The notes below the pieces were generated by a model. It saw nothing but the letters and a program-made list of their open reading frames with translations. It ran no database searches and was not told the DNA's origin. A DNA stretch of 64,000 bases, from NCBI GenBank assembly GCA_002154655.1, contig NGUZ01000002.1, forward strand, positions 124,001-188,000, written 5' to 3'. The stretch comes from Corynebacterium kefirresidentii (GTDB lineage Bacteria; Actinomycetota; Actinomycetes; Mycobacteriales; Mycobacteriaceae). The number at the start of each line of letters is the position of its first letter. Within the stretch, counting starts at the first letter, position 1. Position numbers and translations under genes: made by a program. Shown one piece after another: positions 8,615-17,771 of the stretch.

Positions 8615-9058
8615 CTAAAAGCGGCGGAAGAATTTACCTGGGGCAAGCTCCTCGAAACCAGGCAGGGGCGTGGCCGAAGAGATACCGGGGGCGGTCTGTT
8701 CTGCCGCGAGGTCGATGGCGTTGCTGATGAGCAGGGTACGGGCGGCCGGGTCATCGGTAGAAACGACGAGCTCGGGGATGTCTTCGGGATCGAAGGGGGT
8801 GAGCCAGGCGGCGTCGTCAAGCGGGTGGGCCCAAGGATCGCCCAAGAAAGCTGGGCCTTTGTCAGCGGCGGGGTAGTAGTGCAAAAGCGCGGCGCCGCGG
8901 GGAGCAACGGTGGGATCCTCGTTGGCGGACATGGGCAAGGCGATAACGCCGCCGTCCACGATGGGGGACCACTCAGAGATATAGGAAGGGAAGAGGGCCG
9001 CGAGATAGTCGCGATCCTCTTCCTTGGCCAAGCGCACGCCGAGGGAAGAAGCAGTCAT
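8615..9058 (-). CDS. Hypothetical protein downstream of accBC
   Basis: 147 residues, soluble, acidic, with no cysteine and no signal peptide. The N-terminus (VRLAKEEDRDYLAALF) vaguely resembles the start of an N-acetyltransferase fold, but the acetyl-CoA loop is not visible. It starts 22 bp after the acyl-CoA carboxylase alpha-subunit gene and is probably in its operon. I do not recognise the family. Confidence 0.6.
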   Translation of the reverse strand: MTASSLGVRLAKEEDRDYLAALFPSYISEWSPIVDGGVIALPMSANEDPTVAPRGAALLHYYPAADKGPAFLGDPWAHPLDDAAWLTPFDPEDIPELVVSTDDPAARTLLISNAIDLAAEQTAPGISSATPLPGFEELAPGKFFRRF

Positions 9059-9080
9059 TCTTCCAGGCTAGCGGTGCGTG

Positions 9081-10844
9081 CTATTTGATTTCCAGTAGCA
9101 CGCTTCCCTTGGTGGTAGAAGCGCCTGCTTCTACTGCTAGACCGGTAACGGTGCCGGCCTTATGGGCCTTGACAGGGTTTTCCATCTTCATGGCCTCGAG
9201 AACGAGGAGGACCTCGCCTTCGGCGATCTCTTGGCCTTCTTCCACGTTGACTTTGATGACCGTGCCCTGCATTGGGGAGGTAACTGCATCGCCGGAAACG
9301 GCGGCCTTGGCACCGGAGCCCTTGCGCTTTTTCTTTTTCCGTGGGGCGCCGTTGATACCGAAGGACGCGGGGAGGGCTACCTCAATGCGGCGGCCGTCGA
9401 TTTCTACGGTGTGTATCTGGGAAGGCTCTGCTTCGGTGGCTTCGGCATCAGTGGAATCATCGTGGACGGGTAGCTGGTTATCCCATTCCTCTTCGATCCA
9501 CTTGGTGTAGACACCGAAGTTGTCGTCTTCCGCGGTGAAGGCGGGGTCAGCAACGACAGCCTGGTCAAACGGGATAACGGTGGGCAGGCCTTCAACCTTG
9601 TACTCAGAAAGAGCACGGGCGGAGCGACGCAGTGCGGTCTCGCGGTCCGGGCCCCAGACGATGAGCTTGGCCAGCATGGAATCGAACTGTCCGCCAATGA
9701 CGGAGCCCTGGACGACACCGGAATCTACGCGCACGCCCGGACCAGCTGGCTCGGAGTACTTCACGATGGTGCCAGGCGCCGGCATGAAGTTCGCCGCGGC
9801 ATCCTCGCCGTTGATGCGGAACTCGAAGGCATGGCCACGCGGGCTGGGGTCTTCCTTCAGCGAGAGCTCGTGGCCCTCAGCAATGCGGAATTGTTCGCGT
9901 ACGAGGTCGAGGCCGGTGGTTTCCTCGGAGACTGGGTGCTCCACCTGCAGGCGAGTATTGACCTCAAGGAAGGAAATGAGGCCATCGGCGCCGACCAAGT
10001 ACTCCACGGTGCCGGCGCCGTAGTAGCCGGCCTCGCGGCAGATGCGCTTGGCGGACTCGTGAATGGAGGCGCGCTGCTCATCGGTGAGGAAAGGCGCGGG
10101 GGCTTCTTCCACCAGCTTTTGGAAGCGGCGCTGCAGGGAGCAATCGCGCGTGCCGACGACGACCACATTGCCGTGCTTATCCGCCAGCACCTGAGCCTCG
10201 ACGTGGCGGGCGCGGTCCAGATAACGCTCCACGAAGCACTCGCCGCGACCGAAGGCGGAGGTAGCCTCGCGGGTAGCAGATTCAAAGAGCTCGGGGATTT
10301 CCTCTGCAGAGTAGGCCACCTTCATGCCGCGACCGCCGCCGCCAAAGGCCGCCTTGATGGCAACGGGAAGGCCGTATTCCATGGCGAAAGACTGCACCTC
10401 ATCGGCACCGGCTACCGGATCCTTAGTACCCGGGGCCATAGGGGCCTCGGCGCGCTCGGCGATGTGTCGCGCGGTGACTTTATCGCCCAAGTTGCGGATG
10501 GACTCAGGAGAGGGGCCAATCCAGGTCAAACCGGCGTCAATGACGGCTTGGGCAAAGTCGGCGTTTTCGGATAGGAAACCGTAGCCGGGGTGAATGGCAT
10601 CTGCGCCGGATTTATCTGCGGCGTCCAAAATCTTGTCAAAGACGAGGTAGGACTCGGCAGAAGTGGTGCCCCCGAGTGCAAAGGCTTCGTCGGCAAGCGA
10701 GGCGAAAGGTGCCTGGGCGTCTGGCTCGGCGTAGACGGCGACGGAAGCAATGCCAGCGTCGCGGGCCGCGCGGATCACGCGAACGGCGATCTCACCGCGG
10801 TTCGCTACGAGAACCTTTGAGATCTTTTTGGTTTCTACTGCCAC
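9081..10844 (-). CDS. accBC: Acyl-CoA carboxylase alpha subunit (biotin carboxylase plus biotin carrier)
   Basis: 587 residues from a GTG preceded by AGGAGG at 8 bases. The biotin carboxylase half (about 8-460) shows [17 protein letters not shown], the ATP-grasp loop AFGGGGRGM and [11 protein letters not shown] Lys-rich linker (KKKKRK) leads to a biotinyl domain with EAMKM, biotinyl lysine near 553. It supplies carboxybiotin to AccD-type subunits that make malonyl-CoA and the carboxylated acyl-CoAs used for fatty and mycolic acids. In corynebacteria one AccBC serves several AccD partners, so this is the likely housekeeping copy. A second copy lies at 50948. Confidence 0.95.
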   Translation of the reverse strand: MAVETKKISKVLVANRGEIAVRVIRAARDAGIASVAVYAEPDAQAPFASLADEAFALGGTTSAESYLVFDKILDAADKSGADAIHPGYGFLSENADFAQAVIDAGLTWIGPSPESIRNLGDKVTARHIAERAEAPMAPGTKDPVAGADEVQSFAMEYGLPVAIKAAFGGGGRGMKVAYSAEEIPELFESATREATSAFGRGECFVERYLDRARHVEAQVLADKHGNVVVVGTRDCSLQRRFQKLVEEAPAPFLTDEQRASIHESAKRICREAGYYGAGTVEYLVGADGLISFLEVNTRLQVEHPVSEETTGLDLVREQFRIAEGHELSLKEDPSPRGHAFEFRINGEDAAANFMPAPGTIVKYSEPAGPGVRVDSGVVQGSVIGGQFDSMLAKLIVWGPDRETALRRSARALSEYKVEGLPTVIPFDQAVVADPAFTAEDDNFGVYTKWIEEEWDNQLPVHDDSTDAEATEAEPSQIHTVEIDGRRIEVALPASFGINGAPRKKKKRKGSGAKAAVSGDAVTSPMQGTVIKVNVEEGQEIAEGEVLLVLEAMKMENPVKAHKAGTVTGLAVEAGASTTKGSVLLEIK

Positions 10845-10938
10845 GGCAGCAACCTCCTGAACACATTAGGTTGAATACGCAATCTATTCTTGCACACAAA
10901 AGCATGAGTTAATTTTCACGCACGCAAGGGGGACATTT

Positions 10939-10978
10939 TTGAACAAAAATAAACCCACATCCAGTGTGGACATGGGCT
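10939..10978 (-). terminator. Terminator of the sulfurtransferase gene
   Basis: CCCACATCCA (10954-10963) faces TGGACATGGG (10967-10976), with two central mismatches. On the minus strand it is followed by TTTATTTTTG. It begins about 20 bp after the sulfurtransferase stop. Confidence 0.6.
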
Positions 10979-10998
10979 TATACGGCTAAACCGAAAAA

Positions 10999-11862
10999 CT
11001 AACGCTCAATCGGCATTTTCACCATATTGCCCCACTCAGACCACGAACCATCGTAGACCTGCGCCTTTGCGAATCCCAAAAGATGCGTGAGCACAAACCA
11101 CGTATGCGCGGCTTGGGCGCCCACGTGGGAATAGAGGATTGTGGCAGATTCAGGCTCCAACATTCCGTAATTGACCTGAAGCTCTTCGGCCGAGCGGAAG
11201 CAGGAATTGGGGTAGGTGGAACGATCCCACTCGAGGTTGATCGCGCTAGGGATATGGCCGTGGCGCATGGTAGTGCCGTAGGCGGAATCACCATTGGGAT
11301 CGTGTTCGGTGGCCTCGCCCGCAAACTCTTCTGGGCTGCGGGTGTCCACGAGCGTGCCTTCGGTCTCGCGCACCTGATCTACGAAGGCGCGCAGCATAGA
11401 GTCATCGCGGCTTACTTCGGGATATTCGGATGCTGGGAAGTCTGGAACCATGAAAGAGGTATCGCGTTCCTCGGCCATCCACGCATTGCGGCCGCCATCG
11501 AGCAGGCGAACGTCCTTGTGCCCGAAGAGGGTAAATACCCACAGGGCGTAGGCAGCCCACCAATTGGACTTGTCGCCGTAAAGAACAATCGTATCGTCGG
11601 CGTTAATGCCCTTTTCTCGCATTAGGGAAGTGAATTCTTCTCCGTCGATGAAATCACGGGTAAGTGGGCTAAGTAGTTCCGTGCGGAAGTTAATGCGGGT
11701 GGCAGTGGGGATATGGCCAATATCATAGAGGAGCGAGTCTTCATCCACCTCAATAACGCGCAGGCCTTTGATGCCTAGGCGTGCGGACAGCCACGGTGCA
11801 GACACGAGGCGCTCGGGGTGTGCGTATTCCTGAAATGGGGGATAGGGATCAACGTCAGCCAC
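10999..11862 (-). CDS. Rhodanese-type sulfurtransferase homologue lacking the catalytic cysteine
   Basis: Two-domain rhodanese fold of the CysA2/ThtR type, which normally moves sulfane sulfur from thiosulfate to cyanide or thiols. GTG at 11862 (287 residues) is chosen because AGGAAAGGCAGG precedes it and conserved sequence (PFQEYAHPERLVSAPWLS) follows. The structural motifs WWAAYALWVF, DVRLLDGGRNAW and GHIPSAINLEW are intact. The active-site loop, which in the family starts with Cys and reads like CRIGERSSH, is here SHVGAQAAH: the codon at residue 245 is TCC, serine. Only one cysteine remains (221), elsewhere. The fold is certain; normal sulfurtransferase activity is doubtful. In C. glutamicum the homologue thtR also lies next to accBC. 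Confidence 0.85.
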   Translation of the reverse strand: MADVDPYPPFQEYAHPERLVSAPWLSARLGIKGLRVIEVDEDSLLYDIGHIPTATRINFRTELLSPLTRDFIDGEEFTSLMREKGINADDTIVLYGDKSNWWAAYALWVFTLFGHKDVRLLDGGRNAWMAEERDTSFMVPDFPASEYPEVSRDDSMLRAFVDQVRETEGTLVDTRSPEEFAGEATEHDPNGDSAYGTTMRHGHIPSAINLEWDRSTYPNSCFRSAEELQVNYGMLEPESATILYSHVGAQAAHTWFVLTHLLGFAKAQVYDGSWSEWGNMVKMPIER

Positions 11863-12108
11863 TGTCCGCCTGCCTTTCCTATAAGGGTTAATAATTCGCT
11901 CCCACCACTTTAACCCGATTTTTCCCGTGATGATCACTTGGGACCATTCCTGTGGGGTGGGATACAGGATTCGGCCGGGGAAGGCGAGCGGCGGCCGGCG
12001 GGGTTAAAGGGAGGGGGCAGTTGGGCGCGCGGAGGAAGAAGAGCTGGGATAAACTCGGGATATGGTGCGACAACGTGCTATGAACACCACCTATGAAGGG
12101 AACTGCAA

Positions 12109-13170
12109 GTGCACAAGGCAATTGTTGTATTTGAGGTAGAAGGCGGCTCGGATAAAGGCGCAGATGGCCACCGCAAGGACACCATGCCAATCGTCAATGC
12201 GATCAAGGAACAAGGCTGGGAGGCAGAGGTAATCTACTTCCATCCGGACAAGTCTGAAGAGATCTACACTCAGGTTTCTGAAAACTTTGATGCCTATATC
12301 TCCCGCGTCAACCCCGGCAATATCCCCGGCGGTGAGAAGGGCTACTTCGAATTGCTGAGCAAGCTGGCAGATGCCGGCCTGGTAGGTATGTCCACTCCGG
12401 CGGACATGATGGCCTATGGCGCCAAGGACGCACTGGTTAAGCTCAATGACACCCCGCTGGTGCCGGATGATACTGCGGCGTACTACGAGGTGGAAGAGCT
12501 GCATAATACCTTCCCCACCTCCTTGTCCTATGGCGAGCGCGTGCTCAAGCAAAACCGCGGTTCCACGGGTGAAGGCATCTGGCGCGTGCGCCTCGCGGAC
12601 CAGGATCTTGCCCAGTCCGTTGAACCGGGGACCGCACTTCCGCTCGATACCGCTTTGAAGTGCACCGAGGCAGTGGATAACCAGACCCATGACTACAAGC
12701 TGGGTGCTTTCATGGACTTCTGCGACCAGTACATTGTGGGCGATAACGGCATGCTGGTGGATATGCGCTTTATGCCGCGCATTGTAGAGGGCGAAATCCG
12801 CATCCTGCTCGTGGGCAATGAGCCGGTATTTATCGTGCACAAGAAGCCGGCGGAGGGCGGCGATAACTTCTCCGCTACGCTCTTCTCCGGTGCCAAGTAC
12901 ACCTACGATAAGCCGGAATCGTGGCCGGAGCTGCTGGAGATGTTCGATAAGGCGCGTCCCGTTATCGCTGAAAAGCTCGGCGATACCAAGGATGTTCCGC
13001 TGATTTGGACAGCGGACTTCATGCTTGACGACGCCCCAGATGGCACCGACACGTACGTCCTCGGCGAGATCAACTGCTCCTGCGTTGGCTTCACTTCTGA
13101 GCTGGACATGGGCATCCAGGAAAAGGTTGCCGCCGAGGCAATTCGACGCGTTCAGGACGCGAACGCCTAG
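12109..13170 (+). CDS. Cj0069 family protein
   Basis: 353 residues from a GTG with GAAGGGA upstream. The sequence (KGADGHRKDTMPIVNAIKEQGWEAEVIYF, broken here for length) fits the Cj0069 family, uncharacterised proteins of Campylobacter and actinobacteria. The middle and end (VLKQNRGSTGEGIW, EINCSCVGF) resemble an ATP-grasp layout, with a Lys/Arg glycine-rich loop and a C-terminal E-x-N, so an ATP-dependent ligase is possible. It is a single gene with its own terminator. The substrate is unknown. Confidence 0.75.
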   Translation: MHKAIVVFEVEGGSDKGADGHRKDTMPIVNAIKEQGWEAEVIYFHPDKSEEIYTQVSENFDAYISRVNPGNIPGGEKGYFELLSKLADAGLVGMSTPADMMAYGAKDALVKLNDTPLVPDDTAAYYEVEELHNTFPTSLSYGERVLKQNRGSTGEGIWRVRLADQDLAQSVEPGTALPLDTALKCTEAVDNQTHDYKLGAFMDFCDQYIVGDNGMLVDMRFMPRIVEGEIRILLVGNEPVFIVHKKPAEGGDNFSATLFSGAKYTYDKPESWPELLEMFDKARPVIAEKLGDTKDVPLIWTADFMLDDAPDGTDTYVLGEINCSCVGFTSELDMGIQEKVAAEAIRRVQDANA

Positions 13171-13193
13171 CGCTAGCTGTATCCTGCCAAGTA

Positions 13194-13220
13194 GCCCCAC
13201 GGGACACCGTGGGGCATTTT
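13194..13220 (+). terminator. Rho-independent terminator
   Basis: GCCCCACGG (13194-13202), loop GACA, CCGTGGGGC (13207-13215), then ATTTT. A perfect 9-bp stem 23 bp after the Cj0069-family gene. Confidence 0.85.
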
Positions 13221-13254
13221 CCTACCATCCCTAAAACATTTTGAGGACCGCATA

Positions 13255-14178
13255 ATGGCTGATAATGACTTCAATTCCGACGGTTTTCCGAAGGATTTTT
13301 CCCCGCGCGATTTTTCCGAAACTCCGCACCACCGCGCTGGGGATGCTGCGAAAAACGCTGAGGGAGCCAGCGCTGCCGAGGTGAATGAGACCAAGGAGTT
13401 TGGCTCTTTCGATGTAGATGAAACGAAGTCATTTGGTCACACTGATCAGTTTGGTGATTCTGGAAGCTCGCGGGATCTTTTCTCTCAGAAGCCAGCCGAG
13501 GAGGACAGTTCGACTGCTTCTGCGGCATCTCCAAGTACCGGCAACTCCGATTTCTGGGCCACGCAGTCTTCCGCCGCAGGTCAGGGCGCTGCCTCCCGTG
13601 CGCATAACCCATTCACGGATTCGGCATCAACGGACGCTGCTGCGAACGGCAACCAATTCGGTTCCGTCCAGTTCACGAACGAGCAACCGGCTTTTGGCGG
13701 TTACGCTCAACAGCAGAGCACGGGCCAAGGATTCGGAGAGTTCCCTTCGGTTAGCGCTGCTCCTGCCGATTCTGACCAAGATCTGGGTAATAAGAACAGT
13801 CGCATGAGCGGTGCTCTCAAGGGCTTGGCCGAAAAGGATGGGCTCTTGGGCGGACTTTTTGAATTCGAGTTCAAGCACTTCTTGACCGTCACCCACGTGA
13901 AGGAAATCTATAAGGTCGCCATGATTCTTGGTGGAATCGTGTGGATTCTGCACCTTCTCGGCGCCTTCTTATTCGCTACCGGCATGGGCATTTACGGCAT
14001 CGAGGAGGACTCCGCGTCCGCCATCTTCGGAAGCATCTTTGCTTTCATCTTCCTAGCGGTCCTGAGCACCATCATCTTCTACGCCTTTATGGTGGCTATC
14101 AGGCTGTTCCTAGAAGCCATGGTGGCAAACGTGCGCATTGCGCAAAACACCGGCGATATCCTGGACAAGATGGACTAA
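13255..14178 (+). CDS. DUF4282 membrane protein with long disordered N-terminus
   Basis: 307 residues. About the first 190 are low-complexity, rich in Ser, Ala, Gln, Phe and acidic residues, with no fold evident. They contain two similar short motifs, ETKEFGSFDV and ETKSFGHTD. The C-terminal part (GLFEFEFKHFLTVTHVKEIYK, then two membrane segments near 222-245 and 255-285) is a DUF4282 domain. SD GAGGA precedes the ATG. The gene stands alone between two terminators. Function unknown; the tail may be a scaffold or phosphorylation target, which is speculation. Confidence 0.8.
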   Translation: MADNDFNSDGFPKDFSPRDFSETPHHRAGDAAKNAEGASAAEVNETKEFGSFDVDETKSFGHTDQFGDSGSSRDLFSQKPAEEDSSTASAASPSTGNSDFWATQSSAAGQGAASRAHNPFTDSASTDAAANGNQFGSVQFTNEQPAFGGYAQQQSTGQGFGEFPSVSAAPADSDQDLGNKNSRMSGALKGLAEKDGLLGGLFEFEFKHFLTVTHVKEIYKVAMILGGIVWILHLLGAFLFATGMGIYGIEEDSASAIFGSIFAFIFLAVLSTIIFYAFMVAIRLFLEAMVANVRIAQNTGDILDKMD

Positions 14179-14235
14179 TCTTTTGCGATGAGTGGCTCGC
14201 TGAACAAGGCGAGTAGCAATGCGAGAAATGAGGAG

Positions 14236-14263
14236 CGCCCCAGCAGATTGTGCTGGGGCGTTT
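14236..14263. terminator. Terminator between convergent genes
   Basis: CGCCCCAGCA (14236-14245), loop GATTG, TGCTGGGGCG (14251-14260), then TTT. A perfect 10-bp stem between the DUF4282 gene and the convergent lipoprotein gene, probably serving both. Confidence 0.8.
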
Positions 14264-14301
14264 GCCGTAGAGCCCGAGGCCTTTTGCGGGCTGGCTAAAG
14301 G

Positions 14302-15042
14302 CTAATCGTAGGTACCCAGCTGATAGCTGTGATGATTGACCCACATCTTGTTGAATTCCTCGACTTCACCAGAAATTGGTTCAATGGTGTCGCCTTGTGC
14401 CTGTAGGCGCACGGTGTGGTGCGCGGTAATGCCCTCCGCGGTGGAGCGACTGCGCTCTCCCCAGGTGAAATCGACTTGGTTGTCGGAGACTTGGGTGATG
14501 CTCTCCACCTTGTCGAAGACAGACATGTCCTTGGCCGGGAGGCCGTTGACATAGAGGGCTAGCCCATCAGCAATAGAGGCGCCGGTGCCTGCTGGGCCTT
14601 CCACGTCGCCCATTGAACCGCGGAAAATAATCCAGCTAATCGTCGCGCAGGGGTCGTAGGAGTTCTCGATATCGCCGATCCAAAAGTTGAAATCGCTGCC
14701 ATCGTCAGCGGGCATGCGCCCAGGCGCGGTGCCAGAGGCATAGACCGTGCGCGGATCGTTGGGCAGTTCTGCGCATTCGCGGTCTTTGCCCTTTTCCTGC
14801 TGTTGCGTGGTTGTCTCATCGGCCTCGTCGGTGGAGTCCGACGGGGAGGGAGCTGCGGCGGAAGCCGCATCGTCGCCTCCGGACGCTTCAGTCTCGGTCG
14901 GCGCTTGGCTGGAAAAGACTGGCTGTTCGGAGGAAGAAGAATCCTCTTGGGAACTGCAGGCGCTAAGCGCTAGTGGCAGGGAGGTGGCAAGTAGTAGGGC
15001 GGCAGAGAATCGCCGCAAGCGGCGAGGTGGCACGACAGGCAT
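14302..15042 (-). CDS. LppP/LprE-family lipoprotein
   Basis: 246 residues. A signal peptide with arginines then a hydrophobic core ends in the lipobox LALSAC, so the mature protein starts at Cys29 and is lipid-anchored outside the membrane. A Ser/Glu/Thr-rich linker (about 30-85) leads to a folded domain with DSDFNFWIGD-like and WIIFRGSMGD segments, as in the mycobacterial LppP/LprE family. SD TGGAGAG precedes the ATG. It is last in the accD-accE-maf-DUF3151 operon, 15 bp behind its neighbour. Function unknown. Confidence 0.8.
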   Translation of the reverse strand: MPVVPPRRLRRFSAALLLATSLPLALSACSSQEDSSSSEQPVFSSQAPTETEASGGDDAASAAAPSPSDSTDEADETTTQQQEKGKDRECAELPNDPRTVYASGTAPGRMPADDGSDFNFWIGDIENSYDPCATISWIIFRGSMGDVEGPAGTGASIADGLALYVNGLPAKDMSVFDKVESITQVSDNQVDFTWGERSRSTAEGITAHHTVRLQAQGDTIEPISGEVEEFNKMWVNHHSYQLGTYD

Positions 15043-15057
15043 GGCGGCTCTCCAGGT

Positions 15058-15474
15058 CTAGTCGAGGAGGGTGGCGACGCTGTCTGGGTCGGCGTCGGAA
15101 AGCATTTGGCGAATGCGGTCGTACTCATCGTCCTCGCCGATGGCCTTGGCGGCATGGCCGAGGGCGGCGATGGCGCGCAGCACGCCCTGGTTCGGCTCGT
15201 GGGAGAAGGGGACAGGGCCCCAGCCCTTCCACCCATTCCCGCGCAGGCGGTCCAGGCTACGGTGGTAGCCCGTGCGCGCGTAGGCATAGGCGGTGATGTA
15301 AGCAGACGGCTCAGAGCCCTCCTGCTGGTTGAGTTCCTGCTCCGCTAGGAGCGCCCACAGCAGCGGGGAATCGGGGTGGGCAACAATGCCGGCGGCGAGA
15401 TCCGAGGTGGAGTCCGCACCGGGATCGGCTGGCAGCTCAATGGGTTTTGGGGCAAGCATGTCTTTCATTTCCAT
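15058..15474 (-). CDS. DUF3151 protein
   Basis: 138 residues from ATG at 15474 (a second in-frame ATG at 15468 has equal claim; GGGGTGG serves either). The conserved segments LLWALLAEQEL, YAYARTGYHRSLDRLRGNGWKG and PNQGVLRAIAALGHAA identify the actinobacterial DUF3151 family, a small helical, TPR-like soluble protein. It lies 31 bp after maf in the accD operon. Function unknown. Confidence 0.85.
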   Translation of the reverse strand: MEMKDMLAPKPIELPADPGADSTSDLAAGIVAHPDSPLLWALLAEQELNQQEGSEPSAYITAYAYARTGYHRSLDRLRGNGWKGWGPVPFSHEPNQGVLRAIAALGHAAKAIGEDDEYDRIRQMLSDADPDSVATLLD

Positions 15475-15505
15475 GCCACCCCACTGTAGCGACGCCGGCG
15501 CGCAG

Positions 15506-16093
15506 CTACCAGAAATCGGAGACGTTAAGGTCAAAAGAATAAAGCGCGCGGCGCACCACCGGCAGGGAAAGCCCAATAACAGAGGAAGGATCGCCTTCGA
15601 TGCGGTCAATGAACCAGCCGCCCATTGCCTCCAAGGTAAAAGCACCGGCGCACTGGAGCGGCTCACCGGATCGGGCGTACGCTGCGATATCGGTATCGCT
15701 GGCAGGGGCAAAGTGAACCGTGGTGGTAGATGTTTCCACATGGCGCCTATCGCCAAAGATGAGGCAGTGGCCGGTAAGCAGTTCGGCCGTGCGGCCGGCT
15801 TGCTGGTGCCAGCGTTCGATGGTGGCTTCCTCGGTATGCGGTTTGCCTTGTAACTCGCCGCCGAGCAACAGCATAGAATCGCCGCCGATGACGGGCTCGG
15901 TGGGGTAACGCTCGGCCACCTTTTCGGCCTTGGCTGTCGCTAGGGCCGCCACGATGTCGGCCGGTGGGTGGCCTTCGAGTGAGGCTTCAAGGGAGCGTTC
16001 ATCAATGTCGGCCGGTTCCAAGACAGGTTCTACGCCCGCGCCGCGCAAGATGGACGCACGCGAGGGCGATTGGGAGGCGAGGATGAGCCGCAT
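15506..16093 (-). CDS. maf: Maf-family nucleoside triphosphate pyrophosphatase
   Basis: 195 residues. LILASQSPSRASILRGAG is the Maf nucleotide-binding start, PVIGGDSMLLLGGELQGKP holds the metal-binding core (canonically D-T in the same place), and GDPSSVIGLSLP is the C-terminal signature. The enzyme hydrolyses non-canonical or modified NTPs (dTTP, UTP, m5UTP, pseudo-UTP types) and limits their incorporation. Its start overlaps the accE stop by one base (TAATG), so they are coupled. maf next to accD/accE is a conserved actinobacterial arrangement. Confidence 0.92.
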   Translation of the reverse strand: MRLILASQSPSRASILRGAGVEPVLEPADIDERSLEASLEGHPPADIVAALATAKAEKVAERYPTEPVIGGDSMLLLGGELQGKPHTEEATIERWHQQAGRTAELLTGHCLIFGDRRHVETSTTTVHFAPASDTDIAAYARSGEPLQCAGAFTLEAMGGWFIDRIEGDPSSVIGLSLPVVRRALYSFDLNVSDFW

Positions 16094-16302
16094 TAGAAGT
16101 ACCGCACTGTATGGAAAGCGGAGGGATTATAAATGCGCTGGGACCCAAAGCGCTCGAAGCGCTCAGCCGGGTTGCCCCATTCATTGCGTTCGCCGGTAGC
16201 CCCCGAGTGCTTTGCGCTCATCTGCGCCAACACCGTGCGCAGGGCCGCGAGCTCGTCTTTAGTGGGATTGCCCTTTACTACCTTGATTTCAGGCGTAGAC
16301 AT
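16093..16302 (-). CDS. accE: Acyl-CoA carboxylase epsilon subunit
   Basis: 69 residues. The N-terminal IKVVKGNPTKDELAAL is the hallmark of AccE, the small actinobacterial subunit that stabilises and stimulates the AccBC-AccD complex. The C-terminal part is polar. It starts 8 bp after accD and overlaps maf, so all three are co-translated. It presumably works with the AccD encoded just upstream. Confidence 0.88.
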   Translation of the reverse strand: MSTPEIKVVKGNPTKDELAALRTVLAQMSAKHSGATGERNEWGNPAERFERFGSQRIYNPSAFHTVRYF

Positions 16303-16310
16303 CTCGCCTC

Positions 16311-17771
16311 CTAAACGGTTCCGTGCTTCTTGGGTACCTGGGCCACGGCCTTGCGCTCTAGCAGGCGCAGGCCTTCTACCAGGTAGTGGCGGGTAGCGGA
16401 AGGCTCGATGACATTATCAGCCAGCCCGCGTTCCGCAGCGGCATACGGGTGCAAGAAGAGCTCATCCATCTCTTCTTCCTTTTCCTCTGAGCCATAAATG
16501 GCCAGGGAAGCCTGGGAGGCTTGGGTGACGGCAATTTCTGCGGTGGGCCACGCGTAGACCAGGTCCGCCCCCAGGTCCTTTGCACCCATAAATACGTAGG
16601 CCGGGCCAATAGCCTTGCGGGTAATCACCGTGAGCTTGCCGACGCTCGCTTCGGCCTGCGCATAGGCAAACTTCGATGCCCTGCGAAGCAGGCCGGCCTT
16701 TTCCTCTTCCGGGGTGGGCACAAAGCCTGGGGAGTCCACGAATTCCACGATAGGGGTGTTGAAGGCATCGCACGTGCGCACGAAGCGCGCGGCCTTTTCT
16801 GCGGCGGCGGAATCCAGTGCGCCAGCCAGCGCTAGCGGCTGGTTGGCAACGATTCCGACGGCTCGGCCATCGATGTAGGCAAAGCCGGTGACGATATTTT
16901 GTGCCGCTTCTGCAGAGAGTTCGAAGAAGGACCCCTCATCGACTACAGCCTTGATGACATCGTTGATGTCATAGGCCTGCGCGGCAGTATCCGGGATAAC
17001 GCTATTTAAATCAAAGTCCTTAACCGTGCCGACCTCAACACGCGGCGCCTCGGCGCGATTATTGGCCGGAAGGTAAGCCAGAACGTCACGCACGAGGGCC
17101 AGGGCTTGCTTGTCATCGCTGGCCACCAGGTGTGCAGTACCGGACTCCGCGTGGGCTGCGGCACCACCGAAGGTCTCTGGCTCCGCGCCAGCCACGTGGC
17201 TGGCGGCTTGGTGGAGGGCGGTGCCTTGGGTGACTACGAGGACATCGGCAAACGTGGGCGCGAAAGCAGCGATACCGCTGGTATTGCCCGCGATTACAGA
17301 AATCTGCGGAATGAGGCCCGAGGCTTGGGAGACTCGCGCCATAAGGCGGGCATATCCGGCCATGGTGACGATGCCTTCTTGTACGCGCGGCCCGGTCGAT
17401 TCATAAATGCCGATAATGGGCACGCCGGTCTTGATGGCGAGGTCATAAATCTTGGTGAGCTTTTCGGCATAAACCTCACCCATCGTTCCATCGAAGATTT
17501 CTCCGTCCTGGCTAAAGACGCATACGCGGCGGCCATCGATGGTGCCGTAGCCGGTAACCACGCCATCGGTATACGGGCGGTCATGCTCGCGGCCGAAGTC
17601 GGTGGAACGGTGGCGGGCCAGCGCGTCCGTTTCCACAAAGGAGCCCTCATCGAGCAGCTGCGTCACGCGGGTGCGGGCGGTCGGCTCGCCTTCTCCCAGC
17701 GGTGCGCGGGACTCGGCAAGCTTGGCGTCCAGGTCCTCGATCTTGCCGGCGGTGGTTTTCAGGTCAGTCAT
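16311..17771 (-). CDS. Acyl-CoA carboxylase beta subunit, divergent (DtsR-like carboxyltransferase)
   Basis: 486 residues from ATG at 17771 (GGGGG just before it); carboxylated CoA products feed lipid synthesis. The two crotonase-like halves are clear: LLDEGSFVETDALARHR, FSQDG and EVYAEK early, RTCDAFNTPIVEFVDSPGF late, and the HPYAAAERG and KKHG ends. The segments that form the oxyanion holes and acyl-CoA pocket deviate from DtsR1/PccB. The usual C-A-G-G-x-x-Y-S-P reads NTSGIAAFAP (163-172), the later K-A-Y-G-G-A-Y reads KAIGPAY (386-392), and ESGGARIQ-like is ESTGPRVQ. It is therefore a paralogue with altered substrate, perhaps DtsR2-like, rather than the main AccD1. Confidence 0.85.
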   Translation of the reverse strand: MTDLKTTAGKIEDLDAKLAESRAPLGEGEPTARTRVTQLLDEGSFVETDALARHRSTDFGREHDRPYTDGVVTGYGTIDGRRVCVFSQDGEIFDGTMGEVYAEKLTKIYDLAIKTGVPIIGIYESTGPRVQEGIVTMAGYARLMARVSQASGLIPQISVIAGNTSGIAAFAPTFADVLVVTQGTALHQAASHVAGAEPETFGGAAAHAESGTAHLVASDDKQALALVRDVLAYLPANNRAEAPRVEVGTVKDFDLNSVIPDTAAQAYDINDVIKAVVDEGSFFELSAEAAQNIVTGFAYIDGRAVGIVANQPLALAGALDSAAAEKAARFVRTCDAFNTPIVEFVDSPGFVPTPEEEKAGLLRRASKFAYAQAEASVGKLTVITRKAIGPAYVFMGAKDLGADLVYAWPTAEIAVTQASQASLAIYGSEEKEEEMDELFLHPYAAAERGLADNVIEPSATRHYLVEGLRLLERKAVAQVPKKHGTV

